Origin: an uncultured Alphaproteobacteria bacterium
GTDB taxonomy: Bacteria; Pseudomonadota; Alphaproteobacteria; HIMB59; GCA-002718135
Assembly: GCA_902607435.1 (NCBI GenBank)
Contig: CACLJX010000003.1
Coordinates: 62,001-126,000 of the forward strand
Direction of reading: 5' to 3'
DNA length: 64,000 bases
Positions 7,865-17,055 of this stretch are shown piece by piece. Position 1 is the stretch's first letter. Every line of letters begins with the position of its first letter. The notes under the pieces were generated by a model. It did no database searches, had not been told where the DNA came from, and saw nothing but the letters and a program-made list of their open reading frames with translations. Position numbers and translations under genes: made by a program.

Positions 7865-9082
7865 ATGTTTAATAAAAACAATAAAAAAATCTTAATAATT
7901 ACCCCTTATTTTTTCCCAGAAAATTTTCCAATCAACTCATTTGTTAAAGAATTAAATAAACTTGAATATAATGTTGAGATTTTAACGTCATTGCCCAATT
8001 ACAGAAATTATGGTTTTTATAATAATTACTCTATTATAAAAGGCCCTTTTAAGGAAAATATTTACGGTAGCAAAGTCTTAAGACTCCCTATTATCCCAAG
8101 ATTCTCAAATTCATTTTTTTCTATTTTTTTATTTTACTCTTCTTTTTTTTTCAATGCTTTTTTCTTTTTATTTTTTTATGGTATTTTTAAGAGAAATTCT
8201 TTTGTACATGTGCTTACATTTTGTGGATCTCCAGTTTTAGTTGGTTATTTAGGCACATTTTTCTCAATAATTGCAAATTGCAAATCTTCCCAATGGGTTC
8301 AAGATATATGGCCAGAGGGAATAATGACTTCATTCAATATAAAAAAAACGAATATATTTTTTAAAACTATTGATAAAATGCAGGGATTAATGTGGCAATC
8401 TGCGGATTTATTAATTGCTCAATCAAAACTCTTAGAAGTTCACTTGAAAAAAAATTTTAAAAATAAAAAAATTATTACTTTAAATAATCCTTCGCGTGAT
8501 GAAAATATTAAAAAAATTAATGAAGACATTAATGTGCAATCAAAAATAATAAATATTTCATACTATGGTAATATTGGAAAAGCTCAAAATATTGAAAACT
8601 TTATAAGAAATTTTATCAAACTTGATAAAAATAAATATCATTTTAATATATGTGGTGATGGATCAGAGTTACATTACCTGCAAAACAAATATCAAGCTAA
8701 TAATATTCATTTTTATGGATGGGTAGACAAAAAAAAGATGGACTCAATTTCAGCTAAAACTAATTATTTTTTTTTATCATTGAATAATTTTGGTAGACAA
8801 AAATACATTATTCCAAGTAAATTTCAAACTTACTTAAGTTATGGGAAACCTTTACTATTTATGGGCGATAAGGATGTTTGTAATTTTATAGAAAATAACA
8901 ATATTGGTTTTGGAATTTCTGATTTGAGTAACAATAATATTTACCAATTTTTAAATAATTTATATAATTATGACTCAAAATCTTATTTAGAAAAACAAAA
9001 ATCAATAATTAATTTTTACAAAAATAATTATATAGCTAAAAATATTGCTGAATATTTTTTAACTTCTATTAAAACGATATGA
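7865..9082 (+). CDS. Glycosyltransferase family 4 (WbuB-like)
   Basis: 405 residues with the two-domain GT-B pattern. The N-terminal acceptor domain starts ILIITPYFFPENFPINSFVKEL and includes a hydrophobic stretch near residues 75-105 that may bind the membrane. The C-terminal donor domain has YYGNIGKAQNIENF and PSKFQTYLSYGKPLLF. It adds a sugar from a nucleotide donor to a lipid-linked glycan on the cytoplasmic face. It resembles WbuB-type N-acetylfucosamine transferases, but the donor is not certain. Its stop overlaps the next start as ATGA, so the two are coupled. Confidence 0.85.
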   Translation: MFNKNNKKILIITPYFFPENFPINSFVKELNKLEYNVEILTSLPNYRNYGFYNNYSIIKGPFKENIYGSKVLRLPIIPRFSNSFFSIFLFYSSFFFNAFFFLFFYGIFKRNSFVHVLTFCGSPVLVGYLGTFFSIIANCKSSQWVQDIWPEGIMTSFNIKKTNIFFKTIDKMQGLMWQSADLLIAQSKLLEVHLKKNFKNKKIITLNNPSRDENIKKINEDINVQSKIINISYYGNIGKAQNIENFIRNFIKLDKNKYHFNICGDGSELHYLQNKYQANNIHFYGWVDKKKMDSISAKTNYFFLSLNNFGRQKYIIPSKFQTYLSYGKPLLFMGDKDVCNFIENNNIGFGISDLSNNNIYQFLNNLYNYDSKSYLEKQKSIINFYKNNYIAKNIAEYFLTSIKTI

Positions 9083-10016
9083 CGGTTTATTTTATTTTTT
9101 TTATTTCAATTATTTTTTATTTTCTTCTATATTATATTATTTTTAATAAATTTAATAAATATTCTAATAACGTTTCAGGTCCTGGGGCAATTTTTCCATT
9201 TTTAATATTATTTTTTATTACTTTTCAGAACACATTAATTTTATATTTTATTACTCTTGGCCTTTTTGCAATTATATATTGGTATGATGATTACAAAGGA
9301 CTTGGAATTCGTTTAAGATTATCCTTACAGTTTCTTTCTGGTTTTGCTTGTTTTTTATTAATAATGGATCCTATTTATTTTGATAATTATTTTTATTTTT
9401 TTATTTTTTGTGTATTTTTTGGAATCTGGAATATTTTCTTAATAAATACTATCAATTTTTATGATGGCAATGATCTTAATGTATCAATTTTGATAATCAC
9501 CATATTTTCTTTCCTTTATTTTTCAGCTTCATTTCCAAATAATATAGAGAAAATTATAGTATTTGTTTTATTATTTGTTGTAATTTTTAGTTTGTTTAAT
9601 TTGTTCTTCAATAAATACTATTTTGGAGATTCAAGTTGTTTTGTAATCGCTAATATTATAAATTTTATTCTTATATTTGGTATTTTATCTAACGAATTTA
9701 ACTATAATATTGGACTCATTCCATTTATTTTACCAATAATTGATGTGATCTATGTGTTATTTTTAAGAATCATTTTAGGAGAATCTTTTTTGTATGTAAG
9801 AAATTATTATCACTTATATCAAAGAGTTGCATCGAAAACAAAAGGGTATTGGTACATTACGCCAACAATTTATTTCCTTTAATTATTTTGTTTTGTAATT
9901 ATTTAATTTTAAATAATATTTTTGAAAACAAATTAATGATTTTAATATATAATTTGTTAACTGTTTTATTATTATATATAATTGTTCTTAAATTAATTAA
10001 GAAATTTCTAAATTGA
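9079..10016 (+). pseudogene. Undecaprenyl-phosphate sugar-1-phosphate transferase, WecA/MraY type, with a -1 frameshift near 9871-9882
   Basis: The ORF track gives 267 residues ending at 9882. It has the family motifs: YDDYKGLGIRLRLSLQF, NTINFYDGNDL, FGDSSCF and the late HLYQR. It would start glycan synthesis by moving a sugar-phosphate onto undecaprenyl phosphate. The ORF stops right after HLYQRVASKTKGYWYITPTIYFL, where the last membrane helices are expected. In the -1 frame from 9873 the DNA stays open for 47 codons and encodes exactly such a tail (FPLIILFCNYLILNN and IYNLLTVLLLYIIVLKLIKK). It ends in TGA at 10014-10016, overlapping the next gene's TTG as TTGA. One extra base near TATTTCCTTTAA explains this: either a sequencing error or a real mutation. 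The truncated form might still work. Confidence 0.75.
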
Positions 10017-10969
10017 TAGCTTATAAAAAAATTTTTTGTATAGTTGGTCTTGGGAAACATGCAAAATTAAAACTTATACCAACTATACTAAATATTAAAA
10101 AAACCTTAATTGTATCTGTAACAAGAAATTCAAAAAAATCAATAAATGGAATAAAAAATTACAAAAATACTAAAACTGCAATAAAGACGTTAAGCAATGA
10201 TACAAATTTTATTATTTCAACTCCGCCTAATACTCATTATCCGATAGCAAAAGAAATTTTAAAGCAAAATGCTAAAGTATTTATAGAAAAGCCTGCTTTT
10301 GTATCATTTGTACAATATAGAGAGATCACAGATCTAGTTAAACTTCATAATTCTGTTTTAGTTGAATTATATGCATATAAATTTTCAAAAATTTACAAAA
10401 TTTTTTTAAAAAATTTTCATTATAAAAAAAAATTTATTAGCGAATTAAATATAAATTTTTTAATTCCTGCAATTCCAAAAAATACATTTAGAAATTCAAA
10501 AAAAATAACTAATTCTTCTCTTTTTGATATAGGTTGCTATCCAATTTCATTACTAATAGATATTGGGTTTAAATTAAAAAATTTCAATATTATAATCAAC
10601 AATCCTCTTAAAGTTACAAAAGAATCTATGAAAATATATTTTGTAGAAAACAATATAAAGATAAATATTCACATTGGCATAAGTAAATTTTATAAAAATA
10701 ACATTATGTTTAAAACTTCAAAAAAAGAATCTTTCTTTTATGATTATTTTTTTTATGGCGTGGCAAAAGAAAAAAAAATTATATATAAAAAAGGAAACAA
10801 AATTATAAAAAAAACATATATTCATGATCATAATTCATTTGAAAAAATTTTCATAAAAAAGATTAATTTTTTTCAAAAAAATCAAAAAAATAGATTAAAT
10901 GCTATGGGATCAACTATAAAAGTTTTAGAAAATCTTGCTTTTAAGGCTAATATTAAAAGATTTTTATAG
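10013..10969 (+). CDS. Gfo/Idh/MocA family sugar oxidoreductase
   Basis: 318 residues. The N-terminal NAD-binding region (FCIVGLGKHAKLKLIPTI), the strand IISTPPNTHYPIAKEIL and the family EKP motif (VFIEKPAFVS, about residue 92) identify it. These enzymes oxidise or reduce nucleotide sugars; here it probably helps make an unusual sugar for the island. The TTG start is supported by its overlap with the TGA of the frame-shifted upstream gene. Composition is extremely AT-rich and Lys/Asn/Ile-rich, so the C-terminal half is poorly conserved by eye. Confidence 0.82.
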   Translation: MIAYKKIFCIVGLGKHAKLKLIPTILNIKKTLIVSVTRNSKKSINGIKNYKNTKTAIKTLSNDTNFIISTPPNTHYPIAKEILKQNAKVFIEKPAFVSFVQYREITDLVKLHNSVLVELYAYKFSKIYKIFLKNFHYKKKFISELNINFLIPAIPKNTFRNSKKITNSSLFDIGCYPISLLIDIGFKLKNFNIIINNPLKVTKESMKIYFVENNIKINIHIGISKFYKNNIMFKTSKKESFFYDYFFYGVAKEKKIIYKKGNKIIKKTYIHDHNSFEKIFIKKINFFQKNQKNRLNAMGSTIKVLENLAFKANIKRFL

Positions 10970-11005
10970 ACAATTTAAATTTATTCATAAAAGTAAAGTT
11001 TAATT

Positions 11006-11428
11006 ATGTCAGATTTATTTAAAAATTCTATTTTAATAAAAAATGTTCAGAGAAACAAAGATAAAAGAGGTGAAATCTTATCATTAGTAAATACAGGTGT
11101 GCAAAATGTTTCAATTATAAAATGCAATAAAAATTCAATTAGGTCCAACCATTATCATTTAAAAGATTGGCATTATATGTATGTACTAAATGGTAAAATA
11201 AATTATTTTTATAAAAAAATAAATTCATCAATAGTAAATTATAAAATAATTAAACAGGGAGATAATATATTTACTCCTCCTAAAGAAATTCATGCAACTC
11301 ATTTTCCTATTAAAACAACTTTGATTGTTTGCAGTAAAAACAAAAGAAATAAATCTAATTATGAGAAAGATACAGTTAGAGTAGACTTCATAAATAAAAA
11401 CAATCTAAAAAAATTTCTATCAATGTAA
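11006..11428 (+). CDS. Cupin-fold protein, probable sugar-modifying enzyme
   Basis: 140 residues with a single double-stranded beta-helix. The metal-binding type motif HYHLKDWHYMYVLNGKINYF is followed by the second motif PPKEIHATHFP. Single-domain cupins of this kind in glycan clusters are often nucleotide-sugar isomerases, epimerases or acetyl/formyl accessory proteins (FdtA/WbbJ-like neighbourhoods), but the reaction cannot be read here. It sits 36 nt after the oxidoreductase and 3 nt before the methyltransferase, in one transcription unit. Confidence 0.75.
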   Translation: MSDLFKNSILIKNVQRNKDKRGEILSLVNTGVQNVSIIKCNKNSIRSNHYHLKDWHYMYVLNGKINYFYKKINSSIVNYKIIKQGDNIFTPPKEIHATHFPIKTTLIVCSKNKRNKSNYEKDTVRVDFINKNNLKKFLSM

Positions 11429-11431
11429 ATA

Positions 11432-12679
11432 GTGCCAAATTTTATTAAAATTAACTATTGCAGATTGTGTTATTCTAAAGATTTAATTAAAATTATTGAT
11501 TTTAAAAAAATAGCTATTGGAAATAATTTAGAAAATCGAAAATCTTTAGCTATAAAAGCAAAAAAATTCAAACTATTATTAAATAAATGTAATCAGTGTC
11601 ATCATTTTCAATTAGGCCATGTAGTTGATCATCATATTTTATATAAAAAAAATTACACATATTTAAGCGGTGTGGGCCAATCTTTTATAAAACATTTTAA
11701 TGATTATGTTAAATGGTCTAATAAAAAAATTCCATACTTAAAAAAATGTAAAGTTCTAGATATTGGATCAAATGATGGCACTTGTTTAAAGGCTTTTAAA
11801 AAAATTGGCTGCTTTGTTCTGGGTGTAGATCCAGCAAAAAAGCCTGCGAAAATTGCAAATCAAAATAAAATTGTGACAATAAATAGTTTTTTTGACAATA
11901 AAACCGCAAATTATATTTTAAAAAAATATGGTTCTTTTGATTTTATTACAAGTCATAATGTATTAGCTCATGTGAATGATCTTAGAAAAATTTTTAAAAA
12001 TATTTATGATGTTTTAATCATAGATGGTTTTTTTTGTTTTGAGGTGGGTTACTTACATGAAGTTCTTACCAAAAATTATTTTGATACAATATATCATGAA
12101 CATCTCGACTATCATCATGCCTCATCATTATCAGTTTTTTTAAATAAAATTGGTTTTTCACTAATAAATATATCAACTAACTTTATACAAGGTGGGTCAA
12201 TAAGAATCTTATGTCAAAAATCAAAAAAAATTACAAACACAAAGCAGGTAATAAATTTTATAAAAAAAGAAAAAAAAAGTATTATTTATAATAATAATTA
12301 CTTAAAAAATTGGGAAACTGCTATATTTAAAAAAATGAAAAAATTTCATAGTTTAGTTGAAAAAGAGTATAAAAATAATAAAATAATTATTGGTTATGGC
12401 TCTCCAACAAAAATAGTCTTATTACTAAATATTGCAAATTTGAATTCTAATAAAATTAGTGCTATCTTGGAAGATAATAAATTAAAACAAAATAAATTTC
12501 TTCCAACTACAGGCATACCAATCTTTAATACAAACATAATTTCTACCATCAAGCCTGACGTAATCATAATATTTGCATGGAATTTTAAAGATGATATTAT
12601 TAAGATCTTGAGAAAAAAATATAAAAAAAGTATTGATATAATAATGCCTTTGCCTAATCCTAAAAAAATTAAAATATGA
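11432..12679 (+). CDS. SAM-dependent C-methyltransferase-like protein (zinc-ribbon N-terminus)
   Basis: 415 residues in three parts. First is a Cys-rich putative zinc-binding region (CRLC near residue 10, CNQCHHFQLGHV near 55). Next is a SAM-binding core with LDIGSNDGTCLKAF (about residue 107) and GVDPA. Last is a C-terminal domain with YGSPTKIVLLLN and AILEDNKLKQNKFLPTTGIPI. This is the layout of NDP-hexose C-methyltransferases (TylCIII/NovU-like), which make branched deoxysugars. The start is GTG, 3 nt after the cupin stop. The end overlaps the PIG-L gene as ATGA. Confidence 0.85.
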   Translation: MPNFIKINYCRLCYSKDLIKIIDFKKIAIGNNLENRKSLAIKAKKFKLLLNKCNQCHHFQLGHVVDHHILYKKNYTYLSGVGQSFIKHFNDYVKWSNKKIPYLKKCKVLDIGSNDGTCLKAFKKIGCFVLGVDPAKKPAKIANQNKIVTINSFFDNKTANYILKKYGSFDFITSHNVLAHVNDLRKIFKNIYDVLIIDGFFCFEVGYLHEVLTKNYFDTIYHEHLDYHHASSLSVFLNKIGFSLINISTNFIQGGSIRILCQKSKKITNTKQVINFIKKEKKSIIYNNNYLKNWETAIFKKMKKFHSLVEKEYKNNKIIIGYGSPTKIVLLLNIANLNSNKISAILEDNKLKQNKFLPTTGIPIFNTNIISTIKPDVIIIFAWNFKDDIIKILRKKYKKSIDIIMPLPNPKKIKI

Positions 12680-13347
12680 TTAATAATTTTAAAAAAATAT
12701 CTATCATTTCACCTCATCCTGATGATGAAACAATTGCTGCGGGCGGAGCCCTTTTGAGATTTAGAGATCAGGGATCAAAAATATCTTGTTTAGTTGTTAG
12801 CGGTCATCTTCCTCCTTTATATCCTAAATCATCTTATGAAATTACAAAAAAAGAATCTTTAAAAGTTTTTAAACAATATGGAATTGAATATAATGAATTT
12901 CTGGAAATACCTGCGACTAAAGTTAATGAAAAACCAAAGTCGGAATTAAATAATTTAATTTTCAAACACATTGATTTTTTTAAACCTGATTTATTATTAA
13001 TACCTTTCCCAGACAGACACATTGATCATAGAATAATATTTGATTCTTCTTTAGTTGCTTCAAGACCTAATTTATCTTATTTTCCAAAAACAATTTTAGC
13101 TTATGAAACTTTATCTGAAACCCATTGGAATGCTCCTAATATTGAGCCAAACTTTATACCAAATTTTTTTATTGATATAACAAATCAAATAGAAGAAAAA
13201 ATTCAAGTTTTATCTTATTACGAATCACAAATAAAAAATAATGAATCTAGATCAATAGATGCTATTAAAGCTTTAGCAAGATTCCGTGGTAGTCAAAATG
13301 GATTTAAATACGCTGAAGCTTTTCAAACGATCAGAATAACTTTGTAA
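12676..13347 (+). CDS. PIG-L family deacetylase
   Basis: 223 residues. The zinc-binding HPDDE motif is at the N-terminus (SPHPDDETIAAGG), and the second ligand region is PFPDRHIDHR near residue 112. The family removes acetyl groups from N-acetylglucosamine-type sugars on glycolipids or glycans. It is coupled by ATGA overlap to the C-methyltransferase, suggesting both act on the same sugar. Base composition is somewhat less extreme than its neighbours. Confidence 0.9.
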   Translation: MINNFKKISIISPHPDDETIAAGGALLRFRDQGSKISCLVVSGHLPPLYPKSSYEITKKESLKVFKQYGIEYNEFLEIPATKVNEKPKSELNNLIFKHIDFFKPDLLLIPFPDRHIDHRIIFDSSLVASRPNLSYFPKTILAYETLSETHWNAPNIEPNFIPNFFIDITNQIEEKIQVLSYYESQIKNNESRSIDAIKALARFRGSQNGFKYAEAFQTIRITL

Positions 13348-13398
13348 GTATTTATTTATAAGAAAAAATAATTTACAAAGAATTAAAATGCTGAATAT

Positions 13399-14505
13399 AT
13401 GCAAATAGATATTTTATTACCTTTTAAAGAAAAATTTTCAATGAATGCGGCCGGCGCAGTATCATTGACCGTAAAAAATACAATGAAGTATAGCAAATAC
13501 TTTAATAATATTCGCATATTTGGGCAGCACGTGACTAATCCTTTTTTTGAAAAGAATTTTCATGGTTTAAATAATAATTGGATCTTACATGGAGGACACA
13601 ATAAATCACTTGCGTATCATTATTATAAAAAAAATTTAAATGAATCATTTAAAAAAAAAATAATTGAAATTCATAATCGTCCATATATTTTTAATTATTT
13701 AATAAAAAAAATTCCTAATTTCCCAATGACTCTTCATTTTCATAATAATCCACAGCAAATGAAAGGTTCAAAATCGATTAAAGAGAGGGAATTTATAACT
13801 AAATCTGCCTCAGCAGTTTATTTTGTAAGTAAATTTATAAAAAATAAGTTTATTGAAGGATTAAGTAAAAATTATAATAATTTGCATGTCTTGTACAATA
13901 GTGTTGAAAGAAATATTCAAAGCATACCAAACAAAAAAAAAGAAATCCTTTTCGTTGGCAGATTAGTTCCTGAAAAAGGTGCTCATATTTTCTGTGAATC
14001 GATAAAAACTATAGCAAAAAAATTTAAAGATTGGAATTTTACAATGATTGGATCGTCACAACTAAGTAAACTGCAGTTTAAAAGCAAATACGAAAAAAAA
14101 CTCATTAGCGAATTTAATAATATTAATTTTAACACAAATTACTTAGGTTATATTGAGAACGACAAGGTACTAAAAAAAATTATGGAGGCATCAATTTTAG
14201 TAATTCCATCTTTATGGGATGAGCCATTTTCTTTAGCTGCTATTGAAGGTCTGAGCCAAACTACTGTTATTATAAGTTCTAATAGAGGGGGATTGCCTGA
14301 AGTTATAGGGCAAAATGGTATATTATTAGAAAATTTAAACGAAAAAAATTTAAAAGAAAAAATTCTTGAACTAATATTAAATAAAAATTTGATTCATGAA
14401 TATCAACAAAAAGCTTGGAATAATTATAAATTTAATTCAAGTGAACTTGTTAAAAAACAAGACTTTATTAGATCAGAAATACTAAAAAATTATTACTCTA
14501 ATTAA
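13399..14505 (+). CDS. Glycosyltransferase family 4
   Basis: 368 residues with a GT-B fold. Donor-site signatures are ILFVGRLVPEKGAHIFCESI (about residue 177), and EPFSLAAIEGLS with NRGGLPEVIGQNGILLEN near residues 275-310. These include the conserved Glu of the E-x7-E motif. It transfers a sugar from a nucleotide donor to the growing glycan. It lies 51 nt after the PIG-L gene. The 138-nt gap downstream holds no gene and no clear terminator. Confidence 0.88.
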   Translation: MQIDILLPFKEKFSMNAAGAVSLTVKNTMKYSKYFNNIRIFGQHVTNPFFEKNFHGLNNNWILHGGHNKSLAYHYYKKNLNESFKKKIIEIHNRPYIFNYLIKKIPNFPMTLHFHNNPQQMKGSKSIKEREFITKSASAVYFVSKFIKNKFIEGLSKNYNNLHVLYNSVERNIQSIPNKKKEILFVGRLVPEKGAHIFCESIKTIAKKFKDWNFTMIGSSQLSKLQFKSKYEKKLISEFNNINFNTNYLGYIENDKVLKKIMEASILVIPSLWDEPFSLAAIEGLSQTTVIISSNRGGLPEVIGQNGILLENLNEKNLKEKILELILNKNLIHEYQQKAWNNYKFNSSELVKKQDFIRSEILKNYYSN

Positions 14506-14643
14506 AAAAAATCAAATTCTTTAAAAATAATATTAATATATCAATTTCAATCAAAAAATACTTAGATCTGTATTTTAATCATGGTGTACAAACAAAAATA
14601 AAATAGATTAAAATTGATAAAGTGTATGGTATAAATAGAATAA

Positions 14644-15249
14644 ATGAATAATAGAATATCTGATATAAGTTTAATTTTCCCAACTCCTGTTTGGACATCC
14701 ATAGTTCCAAATTTCAAACAGATAAATGAAACAATGTATAAATATATTAAATCACTTCAGTCCTTTAATCCTATCGGAAAAATTAAATCTAATATAAAAG
14801 GATGGCATTCTGAGGATTTTAATCTTCAAGATGAAAATCCTCAATTTTTTACTAATGCCATATCTCCTATCTTGAATGAATCTTTAAATGATATGGGTTG
14901 GGACTTAAAAAAAAATAAAATAAAAATTACTGATATGTGGTCAATAATAAATTCAAAAAATTCTTCCAATGCAAGACACATTCATCCAAATAATTTTATT
15001 AGCTCGGCGTATTATGTCAAAGCTCCAGAAAATTCAGGAGATATTGTTTTTTTTGATCCTCGTTCAGCAAAAACAATAAGAGCCCCTATTGCTTCAAATG
15101 CAAATAAATTAAATTCAAATATTTTTACAGTTCAACCGAAAGAAGGTCTTTTAGTTTTGTTTCCAAGTTACTTACATCATTCTGTAAATAATAATAATTC
15201 TGAAGAGGAAAGAATTGTCATAAGTTTTAATGTAGACTTATCTTTTTAA
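14644..15249 (+). CDS. Putative 2OG-Fe(II) oxygenase (TIGR02466-like)
   Basis: 201 residues resembling the putative 2-oxoglutarate/iron oxygenases common in marine bacteria and phages. It has FPTPVW near the start, WSIINSKNSSNARHIHPNNFISSAYYVKAP with the first iron ligand His, GDIVFFDPR, and a late PSYLHHSVNNN carrying the distal His. The target of hydroxylation is unknown. It ends 1 nt from the convergent lepA stop, with no room for a separate terminator. Confidence 0.82.
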   Translation: MNNRISDISLIFPTPVWTSIVPNFKQINETMYKYIKSLQSFNPIGKIKSNIKGWHSEDFNLQDENPQFFTNAISPILNESLNDMGWDLKKNKIKITDMWSIINSKNSSNARHIHPNNFISSAYYVKAPENSGDIVFFDPRSAKTIRAPIASNANKLNSNIFTVQPKEGLLVLFPSYLHHSVNNNNSEEERIVISFNVDLSF

Positions 15250-15250
15250 A

Positions 15251-17053
15251 TCAATTTTCTTCCATTTTAAGAGCATTCAAAAAGGTATTTTGTGGTATAT
15301 TAATTTTTCCAAATTGTTTCATTCTTTTTTTACCTTTTTTTTGCTTATCTAAAAGTTTATTTTTTCTTGTAACATCTCCCCCATATAACTTTTGGGTCAC
15401 ATCTTTTCTAAAGGAAGTGACTGTCTCACGTGCAATTATTTTTCCTCCAATCGTAGCTTGAATAGCTACCTTAAATTGCTGTCGCGGGATTAAATCCTTT
15501 AATCTTGCACATAAAGCTCTGCCACGTTGTTGTGATCTATCACGATGAACAATTAATGAAAGTGCATCAACAGGATCTCCATTAATCAGAATATTGACCC
15601 TTACTAAATCATTAATTTCATAACCTGTTATTTCATAATCAAAACTTGCATATCCCTTTGTAATAGATTTTAAGCGATCATAAAAATCAAAAACCACTTC
15701 ATTGAGTGGCAACTTGTAAACTATCATGGCTCTAGAATCTACGTAAGATAATTGTTGTTGAACTCCTCTTTTAGAAATACATAATTCTAAAACTGCTCCT
15801 AAATATTCATCTGGAACGATAATTGTGGCCTTAATCCAAGGTTCTTCAATTGAATCAATTTTTACTGAATCAGGCATATCGGTTGGGTTATGAAGTTTAA
15901 TTATGCTTTGATCTTTCATTTTAATTCGATACACGACAGATGGAGCTGTTGTTACCAGCTCTAAACCAAACTCTCTTTCAAATCTATCTCGGATAATTTC
16001 TAAATGAAGCAAACCTAGAAATCCACATCGAAAACCATATCCTAATGCAGGACTAACTTCTGATTCATAAGAAAAACTGGAGTCATTTAATGCAAGTTTT
16101 ACCATACTATCTCTTAAATGCTCATATTCATCTGAAACAATAGGAAACATTCCACAAAAAACAACTGGTTGAGAAGGCTTAAAACCAGGTAGAGGATTTA
16201 AAGTTGGATATTTTTCTTCAGTAATTGTATCTCCAACTTTGCAATCAGAAACATTTTTTATACCAGCATTAATAAATCCTACCTCTCCTGGTGTTAAAGA
16301 ATCAACCTCATTAGGTTTAGGAGAAAATACTCCAACTCTATCAATTAAATGTGTTACACCTGTTGCCATAAATTTAATTTTTTTATTCTTTTTTAACTCA
16401 CCATTTATTACTCGTACTAGTACTACAACCCCCAAATAACTATCATACCAACTATCTACCAACATACATTTTAATGGTTCATCTTTTTTTCCTGATGGAC
16501 ATGGAAGAATCTTAATTATTTTATCAAACAAATCTTTTATACCTTCCCCTGTTTTTGCAGATACCAAAACTGCATCTTTTGAATCAATACCTAATATATC
16601 TTCAATCTGATCTTTAACTATTTGTGGGTCAGATGATGGTAAATCTATTTTATTTAGTACAGGTAAAATTTCATGACCATTATCTATAGCTTGATAAGCA
16701 TTAGCTAATGTTTGAGCTTCAACCCCCTGAGTAGAATCTACAATTAATAATGATCCTTCACAAGCCGCCAGAGATCTAGATACTTCGTAAGAAAAATCAA
16801 CATGACCAGGTGTATCAATTAAATTAAGAATATAATTTGTGCCATCATTTGCTATATATTGTAGTCTGACTGTTTGTGCTTTTATAGTTATTCCTCTTTC
16901 TCTTTCTAATTCCATTGAATCTAAAACTTGATCTTTCATTTCACGTCCAGGAAGGCCACCACAAAATTGAATAAGTCTGTCAGCTAATGTTGATTTACCG
17001 TGATCAATATGAGCTACTATTGAAAAATTTCTTATATTTTTTAATTCTGTCAT
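15251..17053 (-). CDS. lepA: Translation factor LepA (EF-4)
   Basis: 600 residues, full family length. GTPase motifs are intact: [14 protein letters not shown] (G1), the switch region [16 protein letters not shown] (G3) and NKIDLP (G4). Domains II, III and the EF-G-like domain V follow, then the LepA-specific C-terminus ([33 protein letters not shown]). It is a ribosome-bound GTPase that helps under ionic or stress conditions. It starts 2 nt after pheT stops, so it is the last gene of the infC operon here, which is an uncommon place for it. Confidence 0.98.
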   Translation of the reverse strand: MTELKNIRNFSIVAHIDHGKSTLADRLIQFCGGLPGREMKDQVLDSMELERERGITIKAQTVRLQYIANDGTNYILNLIDTPGHVDFSYEVSRSLAACEGSLLIVDSTQGVEAQTLANAYQAIDNGHEILPVLNKIDLPSSDPQIVKDQIEDILGIDSKDAVLVSAKTGEGIKDLFDKIIKILPCPSGKKDEPLKCMLVDSWYDSYLGVVVLVRVINGELKKNKKIKFMATGVTHLIDRVGVFSPKPNEVDSLTPGEVGFINAGIKNVSDCKVGDTITEEKYPTLNPLPGFKPSQPVVFCGMFPIVSDEYEHLRDSMVKLALNDSSFSYESEVSPALGYGFRCGFLGLLHLEIIRDRFEREFGLELVTTAPSVVYRIKMKDQSIIKLHNPTDMPDSVKIDSIEEPWIKATIIVPDEYLGAVLELCISKRGVQQQLSYVDSRAMIVYKLPLNEVVFDFYDRLKSITKGYASFDYEITGYEINDLVRVNILINGDPVDALSLIVHRDRSQQRGRALCARLKDLIPRQQFKVAIQATIGGKIIARETVTSFRKDVTQKLYGGDVTRKNKLLDKQKKGKKRMKQFGKINIPQNTFLNALKMEEN

Positions 17054-17055
17054 TA

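Noticed and set aside
9871-9882. Programmed -1 ribosomal frameshift at TATTTCCTTTAA
   Set aside because: The heptamer T-TTC-CTT is not a proper slippery site: the A-site codon would not re-pair in the -1 frame. A plain indel explains it better.
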